From positions 1-35,427 of the forward strand of contig JAFTJB010000067.1 of assembly GCA_017456625.1 (NCBI GenBank): a DNA stretch of 35,427 nucleotides, given 5' to 3'. Positions 7,437 to 15,224 of this stretch are shown in pieces (position 1 is the first letter of the stretch; each line of letters starts with the position of its first letter). Below the pieces are notes generated by a model that worked only from the letters and a program-made list of their open reading frames with translations, was not told where the DNA came from and did no database searches. The position numbers and the translations under genes were made by a program. The stretch comes from Clostridia bacterium. Lineage in GTDB: Bacteria > Bacillota > Clostridia > Oscillospirales > CAG-272.

Positions 7437-9602
7437 TCAGAGCGTAAAGCGGGAGATGCCTTGGGGGAGCATATTGCCGTTGTAACGGACGTAATTGTCG
7501 GTTGGAGTGGCGATCTCCAATTGTATACTGCCTGCCGTGCGTTTCCACGAGCAGGAAACGCGACCGCGCGGAGAATCGTAGTATCCGTTCGCGAAATCCA
7601 GGCTTTTGAAGAAATAGGGATTGATCTCGATCTCCTCAAAGGTGGGCGCCTGATCGTCGGGCGAGATACCCACGATCGTTTTCATCATCCAGGACATGAA
7701 ATCCGAGAGCATATGGTGATTTTGCGATTCGATGTACCGCCAATTTTCCATGAGCGTTCCCAAATCGCGCTCGAGAAAATCGACGTAAGAGGGGAACCCG
7801 TGCGCGGTCAGGATGCGGTAGAAATATTCCTGCATACCGCAGATGTTGAGCGCCATGGGAAGATGGCGAATGCCGACCATACCGCAATCGTGGTGGAAGT
7901 CCATGAACTCTATGAGGCGCTTGAGTTGTGCCTTGAGAGGCGCGAGATCCTCGTAGATGCCGTGATAGATCAGCATGGCGACGGGGGTCTGCATATTAAC
8001 GCTGCATGTGCCGTCGGGACTGATGAAGCGTGCGCGGATCAGGGCGATCTGGCTTTGCTCCTCCGCATCAAAATCAGTGGTGTCCTCTCCCGCGAGCCTT
8101 GCTGCAAGCGCGCCGATGCGAGCGAATTTGACACGGTAGATCGCGTGGATGATCGGCTTTGGAACAGATTCCCGTCCATTGGGATTGATCCAATCCGAAA
8201 GACCGAAATCCAAAAGACCGTTTTCGTCCTCGCGTGTTTTGATGTAGGCGAGGTAGCGTCGGAAGTAGGGTAGATTGTGGACGAGCGTCGATTTGTCTCC
8301 GCTGTGGAGATAGAGGCGGTATGCTTCCTCAAAGAGAGAGCCGTCCGAAACGGGCCCATTACCCCAATCAAAGCCCCAGCCGTGCGTGGGGACGATACCG
8401 GGCATGCCTCGCTTATCGTCGAGCGCATCGCAAAGATCTTGATTCCACTTGGTCAGCATACGTTCGGCGTAAAAGTCGGTCAAAAACTGCTCGGCGGAGG
8501 ATTGCGCGTCGTTGAGCCAGCCGTATTTCTCGCGTGAGGGACAGTCGGTGGGCATGAAGAAGAAATTGGAGAGCGAGGAGCGGATGCCGCATTGGAAAAG
8601 CGTGTTGAGCCTTTCGTCCGAGCAGGAAAAATCACTTCGTCTCTTGATATCCTGATGAACGAAGACCGCCTCGACCTCGGTTTTTTGTGTGTCGATCCCC
8701 TCGATCTCCGCGTAGCGGAAGCCGTAATAGGAGAGGCGGGTCGACCAAGTTCTCTCCTTGCCGTCACAGATATAGCGCTCGGTGGCAAACTCGCCCTGCT
8801 TGTAGTGCTTGAGCATGGAATAATAGAGAAGCTCGCCCTCCTCGTCGAGCATCTCCGCATAGCGAACGGTAATCACGTCACCGCTCGGCTGGCGCGTTTT
8901 GATGCGAACGTAGCCGGAGGTGTTGATGCCGAAATCGAAAAGAACGCGACCGTTTTGCAATTTCGTGATCTTTTTCGGCGCGTAGGACTCGAATTCGCGG
9001 ATCGGCTCCGCATCGTGAAAGCGCAGAACACCGCGCGGCGCACGCTCGTCGCGCTTTGCCGCCGACCAAGTCTCTACGTCCTCCACGGTGATCTCCTCGG
9101 GGGAGGAAATGCGCGCGTCGTAATGTACGCCGAGGCGCAGACGGTTCATCAGATAAGGCGAATGCATTGAGCATTTCCAGCTCTCATCGGTTGCGGTCAC
9201 GAGTTCACCGTCTGCCCAAAGCGCGGCGATCAGCTTTGGATTGTCGCGCCATGCCGCGTTGGGAACATCCCAGGAGTTTTGCGTGTCCTCATTGAAAAAG
9301 CCGTTTCCGCAGAGAAAGGTAATAAGGTTTTTTCCCGTACGAAGCAGACTTGTGACGTCGTATTTGACGTACCAAAGCGTTTTTTCGTAATCCGAGAAGG
9401 GGACGTTGAAAAGATCCGCCGTCACGGGGGTGCCGTTGATATACGCGTAGCCGATTCCGATCGCAGAGAAATACAGCTCCGCCTTTGCGGGAACGGCATC
9501 AAGCGAAAAGATCTTAGCGTAAAGCGGCGAGGGATTCCTTTCCGCAAATTCCCAAACAAAGGGCGCGTCGGGCTTGATAAAGACCGCGTTAGCAAAAGGC
9601 AT
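7437..9602 (-). CDS. Alpha-L-rhamnosidase-like glycoside hydrolase (GH78)
   Basis: This 721-residue protein resembles GH78, which removes terminal alpha-L-rhamnose from plant or bacterial glycans. In order I see an N-terminal beta-sandwich with the YINGTPV landmark near residue 54, a concanavalin-like domain ending in DFGINTSGYVRI (about 222-233), and an (alpha/alpha)6 barrel. The barrel starts at the family motif PTDCPSREKYGWLNDAQ (about 350-366) and continues through the acidic loops WGFDWGNGPVSDGSLF and GLSDW. A C-terminal beta domain ends the protein. It is shorter than many GH78 enzymes and has no signal peptide, so it should act on imported oligosaccharides. It starts 5 bp after the upstream isomerase gene, whose last codons carry its ribosome-binding site. 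Confidence 0.88.
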   Translation of the reverse strand: MPFANAVFIKPDAPFVWEFAERNPSPLYAKIFSLDAVPAKAELYFSAIGIGYAYINGTPVTADLFNVPFSDYEKTLWYVKYDVTSLLRTGKNLITFLCGNGFFNEDTQNSWDVPNAAWRDNPKLIAALWADGELVTATDESWKCSMHSPYLMNRLRLGVHYDARISSPEEITVEDVETWSAAKRDERAPRGVLRFHDAEPIREFESYAPKKITKLQNGRVLFDFGINTSGYVRIKTRQPSGDVITVRYAEMLDEEGELLYYSMLKHYKQGEFATERYICDGKERTWSTRLSYYGFRYAEIEGIDTQKTEVEAVFVHQDIKRRSDFSCSDERLNTLFQCGIRSSLSNFFFMPTDCPSREKYGWLNDAQSSAEQFLTDFYAERMLTKWNQDLCDALDDKRGMPGIVPTHGWGFDWGNGPVSDGSLFEEAYRLYLHSGDKSTLVHNLPYFRRYLAYIKTREDENGLLDFGLSDWINPNGRESVPKPIIHAIYRVKFARIGALAARLAGEDTTDFDAEEQSQIALIRARFISPDGTCSVNMQTPVAMLIYHGIYEDLAPLKAQLKRLIEFMDFHHDCGMVGIRHLPMALNICGMQEYFYRILTAHGFPSYVDFLERDLGTLMENWRYIESQNHHMLSDFMSWMMKTIVGISPDDQAPTFEEIEINPYFFKSLDFANGYYDSPRGRVSCSWKRTAGSIQLEIATPTDNYVRYNGNMLPQGISRFTL

Positions 9603-9607
9603 GGTGA

Positions 9608-10183
9608 TTATACCTCGGGCTTGGTCTCGAGCTTGAGCGGGAAGTCGCCGAGCTTGTTGACCTTGAAGCCGTTCTTTTTGTACTCCTCATAGTCAAATGC
9701 CTCGAGCTCATCGATCGCGAGCTTGTGGAACTCGTAGAAGTTTTTCCACCACTCGTAGCCGGTGCCGAGCTCTGCGTTGAGGTATGCGTCCGCGATGTCA
9801 CAGCCCATCTGGGGAGCAACGTAGAAGGCACCCATGGAGAGCACGTTGACACCGTTGCCGGTAATTGCGCGGAGTGCCGCAGGAACACTTTCAACAACAC
9901 CTGCGTGAACGTGCGGGCACTTGCTTGCCGCAATGTGGATACCCATACCGGTGCCGCAGAAGATGAGCGCGCGCTCGAATTCGCCCTCTGCGATCATAGC
10001 GCCAACGCGAAGGCCAACGCGGTGAAACATCAGATCGGTATCATCGGGATCGGAGTCTGCGCGAACACCTACGTCGGTGATCTCCCAACCCTTCTTTTGA
10101 AGGTGGGCAACGACTGCTTCCTTGAGTGGGAAGCCTGCGAAATCTGCGCCAACGAGAAGCTGCTTGTTTTTAACGGTTTTCAT
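9608..10183 (-). CDS. RpiB/LacA/LacB-family sugar-phosphate isomerase
   Basis: This 191-residue protein has the RpiB fold. The N-terminal GADFAGFPLKE (12-22), the catalytic-cysteine loop FCGTGMGIHIAASK (C76) and NGVNVLSMGA are all present. The family interconverts aldose and ketose phosphates such as ribose-5-phosphate or galactose-6-phosphate. Two things differ from a standard RpiB: the usual DHAG reads DFAG (His to Phe at 15), and about 40 extra C-terminal residues follow the normal end. A non-ribose substrate is therefore likely. I chose the ATG at 10183 because AGGAGG lies 8 bp upstream. It is the first gene of a two-gene unit with the rhamnosidase. Confidence 0.86.
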   Translation of the reverse strand: MKTVKNKQLLVGADFAGFPLKEAVVAHLQKKGWEITDVGVRADSDPDDTDLMFHRVGLRVGAMIAEGEFERALIFCGTGMGIHIAASKCPHVHAGVVESVPAALRAITGNGVNVLSMGAFYVAPQMGCDIADAYLNAELGTGYEWWKNFYEFHKLAIDELEAFDYEEYKKNGFKVNKLGDFPLKLETKPEV

Positions 10184-10217
10184 GATAAATCCTCCTGTTG
10201 TTTTAAAATTCACTTTA

Positions 10218-10246
10218 ATTATAAAATATGAATAGCTCAATGTAAA
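10218..10246 (-). promoter_or_regulatory. Promoter of the isomerase-rhamnosidase unit
   Basis: On the minus strand TTTACA (10246-10241) is followed after 17 bp by TATAAT (10223-10218), 34 bp upstream of the isomerase ATG. The -35 box matches five of six consensus bases. Confidence 0.75.
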
Positions 10247-10308
10247 TATCCAAAACGCGGAAAATAATATCCAAATGTGACATCAAAAGGGAAATTTTTG
10301 CGGCAAAC

Positions 10309-10342
10309 AAAAAAGGTCCGCTCTCCTGCGTGGGAGCGGACC
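10309..10342 (-). terminator. Terminator after the Wzz-type gene
   Basis: A stem of 12 bp with one mismatch (10315-10326 with 10331-10342, GGTCCGCTC core) is followed on the minus strand by a run of T. It lies 6 bp after the stop codon of the chain-length gene. Confidence 0.88.
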
Positions 10343-10347
10343 GATCT

Positions 10348-11019
10348 TTAATTGTCCTCGGCTTGTGCGATAACCTCTGTCTTGCGACGGGAGCGGGCGA
10401 GATGAATGATCAGAAAAACGACGTAAACCGCGAATGCCGCGACCGCCGCGGAGACCCAGACGGGGGTGAGGGAGATGGGGTTGGCGGGGGATTCGTTCAG
10501 GGCGCCGTAGGAGTTGACCTCCAGCATCTTCTGCGTCAGGACCGTTCCGTCCTCCTTTTCTACGTCAAAGAGAGAATTGAATTCCTTGCAGACCGCATCC
10601 GCGAAGGCATTGACCAGCGTTTGCGCCGTTTGCGGATCGCTCGCCGTCACAGTTACGTACATGACGCGCGTGCCCTCGGTGTAGGTAAGGTCTGCCATTC
10701 GGCGGAGTTGGGGAACGGAAAGCGCGCTCCCGGAAAGCTCCTTGGCGTGGGTGGCGATGCTGTCATTGATATTCAATTCGATGAAATCCTTGATGAGCGT
10801 GGTTGCAATGCTGATGTCCGACGCGGTCACGGCATTGCCGGTCTCTCGGCTGACGTAGATCTTTGCGGTAGAGGTGTATTCGGATTCATGCGTAAAATAA
10901 GAGACGGCAAATGCACTGCCGCCCGCGATCACCGCGAGGATCAGCATCAGGATCCAGGCGCGCTTGAGCACCGCCCAGAGATCCGATGTGGAAATCTCGG
11001 TTGCTTTATTTTCTTCCAT
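10348..11019 (-). CDS. Wzz/YveK-type polysaccharide chain-length protein
   Basis: This 223-residue protein has the polysaccharide co-polymerase layout. There is a cytoplasmic N-terminus, a transmembrane helix at about 20-42 (WILMLILAVIAGG), and an extracytoplasmic domain with the typical YTSTAKIYVS strand and TASDPQTAQTLVNAFADA helix. A second membrane helix lies at about 183-207, with a short basic tail. Such proteins set the length of, or help export, surface polysaccharides and in Firmicutes usually pair with a tyrosine kinase. No kinase gene is next to it. I chose the ATG at 11019, preceded by AAAGGA; the ATG 21 bp upstream lacks a site. It stands alone between its own promoter and terminator, about 4 kb from the glycan cluster. 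Confidence 0.88.
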   Translation of the reverse strand: MEENKATEISTSDLWAVLKRAWILMLILAVIAGGSAFAVSYFTHESEYTSTAKIYVSRETGNAVTASDISIATTLIKDFIELNINDSIATHAKELSGSALSVPQLRRMADLTYTEGTRVMYVTVTASDPQTAQTLVNAFADAVCKEFNSLFDVEKEDGTVLTQKMLEVNSYGALNESPANPISLTPVWVSAAVAAFAVYVVFLIIHLARSRRKTEVIAQAEDN

Positions 11020-11066
11020 GCGTTGTCGTTCCTTTCCCATTGGAATATCGTTGATCTAACAACCCG

Positions 11067-11087
11067 ATTATAGCATATGTCATGCTA
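11067..11087 (-). promoter_or_regulatory. Extended -10 promoter and small palindrome upstream of the Wzz gene
   Basis: On the minus strand TGCTATAAT (11075-11067) is an extended -10 element, 48 bp upstream of the start codon, with no good -35 box. The inverted repeat TAGCAT-N5-ATGCTA (11071-11087) overlaps it and could be an operator. Both are pattern-based calls only. Confidence 0.5.
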
Positions 11088-11218
11088 AAATTCCACAGCG
11101 GTGGGGTTTGTTTACATTTTTTTAACATCTTTGGGAGTGGTGGATACATAGGATGTCGTGAGGAGGAAAGAAACGTGATGTGGAGTTGGTGCGTGCGGTC
11201 ACGCAGGCTTGCCAAGCG

Positions 11219-11668
11219 CTAAAAAAGGAGTCCGATCAGCCAATAAATCGCACCGTACAGCGTGCCCGCGAGTGTACCGTAGAGCAGAACAGGTCCCGAT
11301 ACGGTAAAGATCTTTGCACCCACGCCAAGGATAAGACCCTCTGCGTGGCTGTCAATGGCGGGGGAGACCACGGAATTTGCAAATCCCGTAATGGGGACGA
11401 GCGTACCCGCTCCCGCAAGCTTTGCAACTCGGTCGAACCAACCGAGTCCGCTGGCAAGCGCGGCAAGCAGGATGAGTGTGACAGAGGTCAGCGTGCCCGC
11501 ATCCTCGGTCGACATTTTGAGCACGTCGGTGTACAGATCGCGCAATGCCTGACCCAAAACGCAGATCAATCCTCCCGTCCAGAAGGCGTGAAAGCAGTTT
11601 TTGAGTATGGGAGAACGGGGGGCGTGCGCTTCGGCGAATTTTTGATAGCTCTTTTTGTCAAATTTCAT
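11219..11668 (-). CDS. spoVAC: Stage V sporulation protein AC
   Basis: This 149-residue integral membrane protein matches SpoVAC along its whole length. Landmarks are NCFHAFWTGGLICVLGQ (about 24-40), the GWFDRVAKLAGAGTLVPITGFANS core (about 75-98, named only as a landmark) and the EG-containing loop before the last two helices. SpoVAC is a mechanosensitive channel subunit in the inner spore membrane that handles dipicolinic acid uptake and release. It is the right length and is preceded by AAGGAG. The usual partners spoVAD and spoVAE are not adjacent; after its stop there is only 200 bp before the Wzz gene. Its presence marks the organism as spore-forming or recently derived from a spore former. 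Confidence 0.92.
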   Translation of the reverse strand: MKFDKKSYQKFAEAHAPRSPILKNCFHAFWTGGLICVLGQALRDLYTDVLKMSTEDAGTLTSVTLILLAALASGLGWFDRVAKLAGAGTLVPITGFANSVVSPAIDSHAEGLILGVGAKIFTVSGPVLLYGTLAGTLYGAIYWLIGLLF

Positions 11669-11749
11669 TTGAAGGCTCCTTTTTCGGCTTTATTTGAGTT
11701 GCTTTTAATGCTTATTTTCAGTATTTCCGCAAAAAAATCGGATATACGG

Positions 11750-11778
11750 TTGACTTTTTCCAATTTTCGGTATATACT
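11750..11778 (+). promoter_or_regulatory. Promoter of the coiled-coil protein gene
   Basis: TTGACT (11750-11755) and TATACT (11773-11778) are separated by 17 bp, 42 bp upstream of the ATG at 11820. Confidence 0.75.
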
Positions 11779-11819
11779 AATGTAAACCATTAAAAAGATC
11801 CCGAAAGGAAATAAATGTT

Positions 11820-12170
11820 ATGACATGGAATGATTTTCGTAAACAGGTAAAGAGCGTGTCGGGGAAGGCTGCCGATAAGATCAACCAGGCGGCGGATATC
11901 GCGACACTGCAGATCAAGCTTTCCTCCACCGAGAGAAAGCTCAGCGCGGCGTATGAGTCGCTCGGCAAGATCGCGTATAAGCACTTCACAGAGGAGAACG
12001 ACAACGACGTTGAGAAGGTCACACACGCGGTAGGAGCGGTGCAGGCGATCCAGCTTGATATCAAGACCCTCAAGGCGCAGATCGAGCAGCTCAAAAAGCA
12101 AAACGAGGAGAAAAAAGCCTCTGCTGACACTGATACGGGCAAGGAAGATGCTTCCAAAGCTGAAAAATAA
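11820..12170 (+). CDS. Small coiled-coil protein of unknown function
   Basis: This 116-residue charged protein is mostly helical. Heptad-like segments cover about 28-60 (ADIATLQIKLSSTERKLSAA) and 72-100 (AIQLDIKTLKAQIEQLKKQ), and the tail is disordered, rich in Lys, Glu, Asp and Ala. There is no membrane segment. An aromatic patch (YESLGKIAYKHF) in the middle is typical of small clostridial coiled-coil proteins often found near zinc-ribbon proteins, but I cannot name the family. It has a good promoter and AAAGGAA site. The downstream membrane-protein gene has its own promoter, so this is probably monocistronic. Confidence 0.75.
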   Translation: MTWNDFRKQVKSVSGKAADKINQAADIATLQIKLSSTERKLSAAYESLGKIAYKHFTEENDNDVEKVTHAVGAVQAIQLDIKTLKAQIEQLKKQNEEKKASADTDTGKEDASKAEK

Positions 12171-12222
12171 GGTTCTTTTTTTAAAATTAATACAAAAAAG
12201 AAAACATTTTTTCTCGAAACTG

Positions 12223-12251
12223 TTGACAATTTGTGTCGAAAGGTTTAAAAT
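12223..12251 (+). promoter_or_regulatory. Promoter of the repeat-tailed membrane protein
   Basis: TTGACA (12223-12228) and TAAAAT (12246-12251) are separated by 17 bp, 60 bp before the ATG at 12312. A second TTGACA at 12279 has no matching -10 box at usable distance. Confidence 0.75.
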
Positions 12252-12311
12252 GAGGGTGCGATGCCAAATATAAACGGCGTTGACAATTAATTTTTTCGGA
12301 GGTATACACTC

Positions 12312-13958
12312 ATGTATCAACCCAACGTACCGAGAAAAACGACAGCATTGATTCAAACCTGGGGCTGCGTAGTCCTGGCACTGCTTTGCGTTTTTTTCAG
12401 CTTCTCCCCCCTGCTCTCTCTTGAGACCGGTCTGAATGCAGCAGATATCAAGAAGACCATCGAGGAAATTACCGACGAGCCCTTTACGGCTGAGATCCCC
12501 GAGAAGGTGGATGTAAGTGCCGTTAAGCTTATCGGCGGCGTTACCCTGATGGTTGACATCATCGGCGTTTTGAGTGACGATGCAGAGAACGTTGACCAGG
12601 ATAAGGTCGACAAGCTCGAGGCACTTCTCACGTCCGAGGACGGTATCAACACCATTGTTACCATCGTTGCTATTGCAAGCACGGTTACCAACGCAATCGA
12701 TTTTGAGGGCGACATGTCTGTCGGCATGATCCTTTCCGTCATCATCGTAATTCTCGGCGTTTTGATCGTTCTCGCAATGACCTTCATCATTCCTATCGTT
12801 ATTACGATCACCGCGCTGGTTATGCTCATCACCGCGCTCGTAAAGATGAAGAACCCCCTCGAGGCTGCTCCGAAGCTTGCGAAGAAGCTTCCCGGTCTGC
12901 TCACCATGCCCCTCGTATTCATGCTCTTCCAGTGCGTGATCCCCGGTATGGGCTTTGGCAGCGGCGCACTCGGACTTCTGATCACGGCAGCCGTCAGCGT
13001 TCTGCTTAACCTTGTCGTTTCCAGACTCCGTGCGTACACCCTCGGCGACTTCACCTATGCTACCGTTATTCAGGGCGGTGCGCTCATCGGCGGAATTGCA
13101 TACATCGCGTTCTTCTTCAACATTCTCAAGACCAACATCCTCAACGCATTCCTGCACGGCACTTGGGCTGATTACATGGTTGACGTAATCGATGCCAAGG
13201 AAAAGGCAGAGCTGATCAACGAGGCTACCGGTCTTCCGATTCCCGAGTTCAGCAATATGTACATCGTTGACGGTGTTCTGATCCTCGTTTACGCGATCCT
13301 CGTTCTTAACTCCATCACATACCTCACCCATTGCGCACAGCGTCTGTCCTGCGCAGTCGGCGGTAAGAAGAAGGCAGTTACCGACAACCACATCGTTTTC
13401 GCAGTATTCAACGTAATCGCTTGCGCAATTCCGATGTACGTTAAGGGCACGAAGAACCTGTTCGTAAACTTTATCGATGACGAGCTTGGCGCAGTTTCCT
13501 CTCTCTCTATGAACGTTGAGGAGTTTGGCGCTCTGAAAATGGCTCTCGTTGCAGCTATCATCATGCTGGTCGTTGAGATCGCGATCGTTGTTCTTCGCAA
13601 GGTTCTCTGCAGTGATCTCTCCGCAGAGGATAGAAATGCAATCCTCACCGGTGTTGCAAAGACTCCCGACGAGAAGCTCGAGGATGCACAGAAGATCATG
13701 GCTGAGGCTGCAGCTACCGTTGCTGCAAGCGCAACCGTTGAGACTCCCGTAGCAGAGGCAGCAGCTCCCGTAGTTGAGGAGGCTCCTGTAGCAGAGGCGG
13801 CTCCCGTAGTCGAGGAGACTCCCGTAGCAGAGGAAGCTCCCGCAGCAGAGGCGGCTCCCGTAGTTGAGGAGGCTCCCGCAGCAGAGGCGGCTCCCGTAGT
13901 TGAGGAGGCTCCCGCAGCAGAGGAAGCTCCCGCAGAAGAGGCTCCCAAGGCTGAATAA
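12312..13958 (+). CDS. Polytopic membrane protein with Ala-Glu-Pro-Val repeat tail
   Basis: This 548-residue protein is not one I can name. A first membrane helix spans about 14-37 and is followed by a 100-residue soluble loop. Then come six to eight further hydrophobic spans (about 137-180, 195-240, 248-272, 316-340, 358-376 and 410-434). From about residue 475 the tail is made of [15 protein letters not shown] units, almost all Ala, Glu, Pro and Val. It is likely extended, strongly acidic and on one face of the membrane. A GGAGG site precedes the ATG, and promoter and terminator frame it as a single gene. The tail resembles the low-complexity tethers of many Firmicute proteins. A transport or envelope role is possible but unsupported. 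Confidence 0.82.
   Translation: MYQPNVPRKTTALIQTWGCVVLALLCVFFSFSPLLSLETGLNAADIKKTIEEITDEPFTAEIPEKVDVSAVKLIGGVTLMVDIIGVLSDDAENVDQDKVDKLEALLTSEDGINTIVTIVAIASTVTNAIDFEGDMSVGMILSVIIVILGVLIVLAMTFIIPIVITITALVMLITALVKMKNPLEAAPKLAKKLPGLLTMPLVFMLFQCVIPGMGFGSGALGLLITAAVSVLLNLVVSRLRAYTLGDFTYATVIQGGALIGGIAYIAFFFNILKTNILNAFLHGTWADYMVDVIDAKEKAELINEATGLPIPEFSNMYIVDGVLILVYAILVLNSITYLTHCAQRLSCAVGGKKKAVTDNHIVFAVFNVIACAIPMYVKGTKNLFVNFIDDELGAVSSLSMNVEEFGALKMALVAAIIMLVVEIAIVVLRKVLCSDLSAEDRNAILTGVAKTPDEKLEDAQKIMAEAAATVAASATVETPVAEAAAPVVEEAPVAEAAPVVEETPVAEEAPAAEAAPVVEEAPAAEAAPVVEEAPAAEEAPAEEAPKAE
13741..13947 (+). repeat. In-frame tandem repeat encoding the acidic tail
   Basis: Degenerate 18- and 36-bp units encode the [16 protein letters not shown] tail. 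Two 36-bp copies are identical base for base (13851-13886 and 13887-13922), which points to recent duplication or slippage. All changes keep the reading frame. Confidence 0.9.
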
Positions 13959-13970
13959 TTTTTGACCCCT

Positions 13971-14005
13971 AAAAGGACGGAGAAAATTTTCTCCGTCCTT
14001 TTTTT
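13971..14005 (+). terminator. Terminator after the repeat-tailed membrane protein
   Basis: A perfect palindrome (AAAAGGACGGAGAAAA and its complement) centred near 13987 is followed by a run of T. It lies 13 bp past the stop codon. Confidence 0.92.
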
Positions 14006-14010
14006 GACAA

Positions 14011-14025
14011 TGTGACAAAGTCACA
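14011..14025 (+). promoter_or_regulatory. CRP/FNR-like palindrome upstream of superoxide reductase
   Basis: TGTGAC-AAA-GTCACA is a perfect 6-bp inverted repeat. Its half-sites (TGTGA and TCACA) are those bound by CRP/FNR-family regulators, but with 5 rather than 6 bp between them. It is centred about 41 bp before the start site predicted from the -10 box, the class II activator position. Function is inferred. Confidence 0.5.
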
Positions 14026-14043
14026 GAAACTTCGGTCGCGACG

Positions 14044-14052
14044 TGCTATAAT
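14044..14052 (+). promoter_or_regulatory. Extended -10 promoter of the superoxide reductase-ferritin unit
   Basis: TGCTATAAT (14044-14052) is a perfect extended -10 element. No -35 box is present at 17 bp (CAGAAA there), which suggests activator help from the palindrome just upstream. Confidence 0.75.
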
Positions 14053-14110
14053 AAGGGCACAACACAAACAACAAACAAAAACGATCAAAATTTTATTCGA
14101 ACAGGAGGAC

Positions 14111-14500
14111 ATGAAAATGTGTGACAACAATAAATTTTATATCTGTGAGCATTGCGGCAATCTGGTGGGTATGATCCACGATGCGGGCGTTCCTATGATG
14201 TGCTGTGGAAAAAAGATGACCAAGCTTGAGGCGGGCGTCGTTGAAGCGAGCCATGAAAAGCATATCCCCGTTATCAAGGTCGAGGGGGATCTCGTCCGAG
14301 TTGAGATCGGCGCGGTCGAGCATCCTATGGTCGAGGAGCATAGCATCCTTTGGGTGTATCTTCAGACAGATCGCGGCGGTCAGCGCAAATGCCTCGAGGT
14401 TGGCAAGCCTCCCGTTGTGAGCTTCGCGCTTGCCGGGGAAAAGCCGATCGCCGTATATGCGTATTGCAATCTGCACGGTCTTTGGAAGGCTGATATCTAA
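14111..14500 (+). CDS. dfx: Class I desulfoferrodoxin (superoxide reductase)
   Basis: This 129-residue non-haem iron protein reduces superoxide to hydrogen peroxide in the cytosol of anaerobes. Both iron centres are intact. The desulforedoxin-type site has C12, C15, C31 and C32. The catalytic centre II has H51 (in EKHIP, with the E49-K50 pair), H71, H77, C119 and H122. The start is the ATG at 14111, placed 3 bp after the AGGAGG site; upstream in-frame codons lie in the promoter region. Ferritin follows 22 bp later on the same transcript, so peroxide and free iron are handled together. Length and motifs match the family fully. Confidence 0.95.
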   Translation: MKMCDNNKFYICEHCGNLVGMIHDAGVPMMCCGKKMTKLEAGVVEASHEKHIPVIKVEGDLVRVEIGAVEHPMVEEHSILWVYLQTDRGGQRKCLEVGKPPVVSFALAGEKPIAVYAYCNLHGLWKADI

Positions 14501-14522
14501 ATCATTTCAGGAGGAAGATAAC

Positions 14523-15035
14523 ATGATGAATACAAAGGTACGTGATTTGCTCAATCAGCAGATCAATAAGGAATTTTATTCCGCATATCTCTATCTCGAT
14601 TTTTCCAACTACTTCAAGGCAAAGGGGTTGGACGGCTTTGCGAATTGGTACATGGTCCAAGCGCAGGAGGAGCGCGATCATGCGATGCTCTTCTACCAGT
14701 ATCTGCAAAACGAAAATCAGACGGTGACGCTTGAGGCGATCGCAAAGCCCGATAAGGTGTTTGCGAGCCACATGGATGTGCTCCGTGCAGGGCTCGAGCA
14801 CGAGGAATACGTCACCTCGCTGATCAACGATATCTATTCGGCGGCGTATGAGGTCAGAGACTTCCGCACCATGCAGTTTCTCGACTGGTTTGTCAAGGAG
14901 CAGGGCGAGGAGGAGACCAATGCCAACGATATGATCACCAAGATGGAGCTCTTCGGCTCGGATCCCAAGAGTCTGTATATGCTCAACCAGGAGCTGGCGG
15001 CAAGAATCTATTCTGCACCCTCTTTGGTGCTTTAA
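14523..15035 (+). CDS. ftnA: Non-haem ferritin
   Basis: This 170-residue protein is a prokaryotic ferritin that stores iron in a 24-subunit shell. The ferroxidase residues sit at the same positions as in E. coli FtnA: E17 (INKEFYSAYLYL), E50 and H53 (EERDHA), E94 (LEHEEYV) and Q127 with E130 (KEQGEEE). The ATG at 14523 has AGGAGG 8 bp upstream; a second ATG follows immediately and would also work. It shares the superoxide reductase promoter and is followed by a strong terminator. Using iron and peroxide together fits the superoxide reductase partner. Nothing unusual is seen. Confidence 0.95.
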   Translation: MMNTKVRDLLNQQINKEFYSAYLYLDFSNYFKAKGLDGFANWYMVQAQEERDHAMLFYQYLQNENQTVTLEAIAKPDKVFASHMDVLRAGLEHEEYVTSLINDIYSAAYEVRDFRTMQFLDWFVKEQGEEETNANDMITKMELFGSDPKSLYMLNQELAARIYSAPSLVL

Positions 15036-15047
15036 AAGCACAAATCC

Positions 15048-15079
15048 CGCCTCGCGGCAATGCCGCGAGGCGTTTTTTT
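15048..15079 (+). terminator. Terminator after ferritin
   Basis: A perfect 12-bp GC-rich stem (15048-15059 with 15061-15072) is followed by TTTTTTT. Confidence 0.93.
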
Positions 15080-15142
15080 GATAAAAAAGTGAATTTTACC
15101 GCAATATCCGACATTTACAACCGTCATTTCGCCGCAAACGCA

Positions 15143-15171
15143 TTGACAAATGAGCAAAAAAATTGTACAAT
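15143..15171 (+). promoter_or_regulatory. Promoter of the surface-glycan cluster (first gene)
   Basis: TTGACA (15143-15148) and TACAAT (15166-15171) are separated by 17 bp, 54 bp before the ATG at 15225. Confidence 0.82.
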
Positions 15172-15224
15172 ATATAATGAGATCGTGTAAACGTCTGTAA
15201 ATATCAATACGGGAGAGGTCGGAA

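Noticed and set aside
11189..11205. Small GCGTG/CACGC hairpin after spoVAC as a terminator
   Set aside because: The stem is only 5 bp and no U-run follows on the minus strand.
13851..13922. 36-bp direct repeats that could suggest a CRISPR-like array
   Set aside because: The units are adjacent without spacers, stay in frame and encode the Ala/Glu/Pro/Val tail. They are a coding tandem repeat.
11790..14024. A very long open frame on the minus strand opposite the coiled-coil and membrane-protein genes
   Set aside because: It runs antisense to two well-supported plus-strand genes with promoters and ribosome-binding sites. Its product is Cys/Asn/Asp-rich low complexity, much of it the antisense of the tail repeat.
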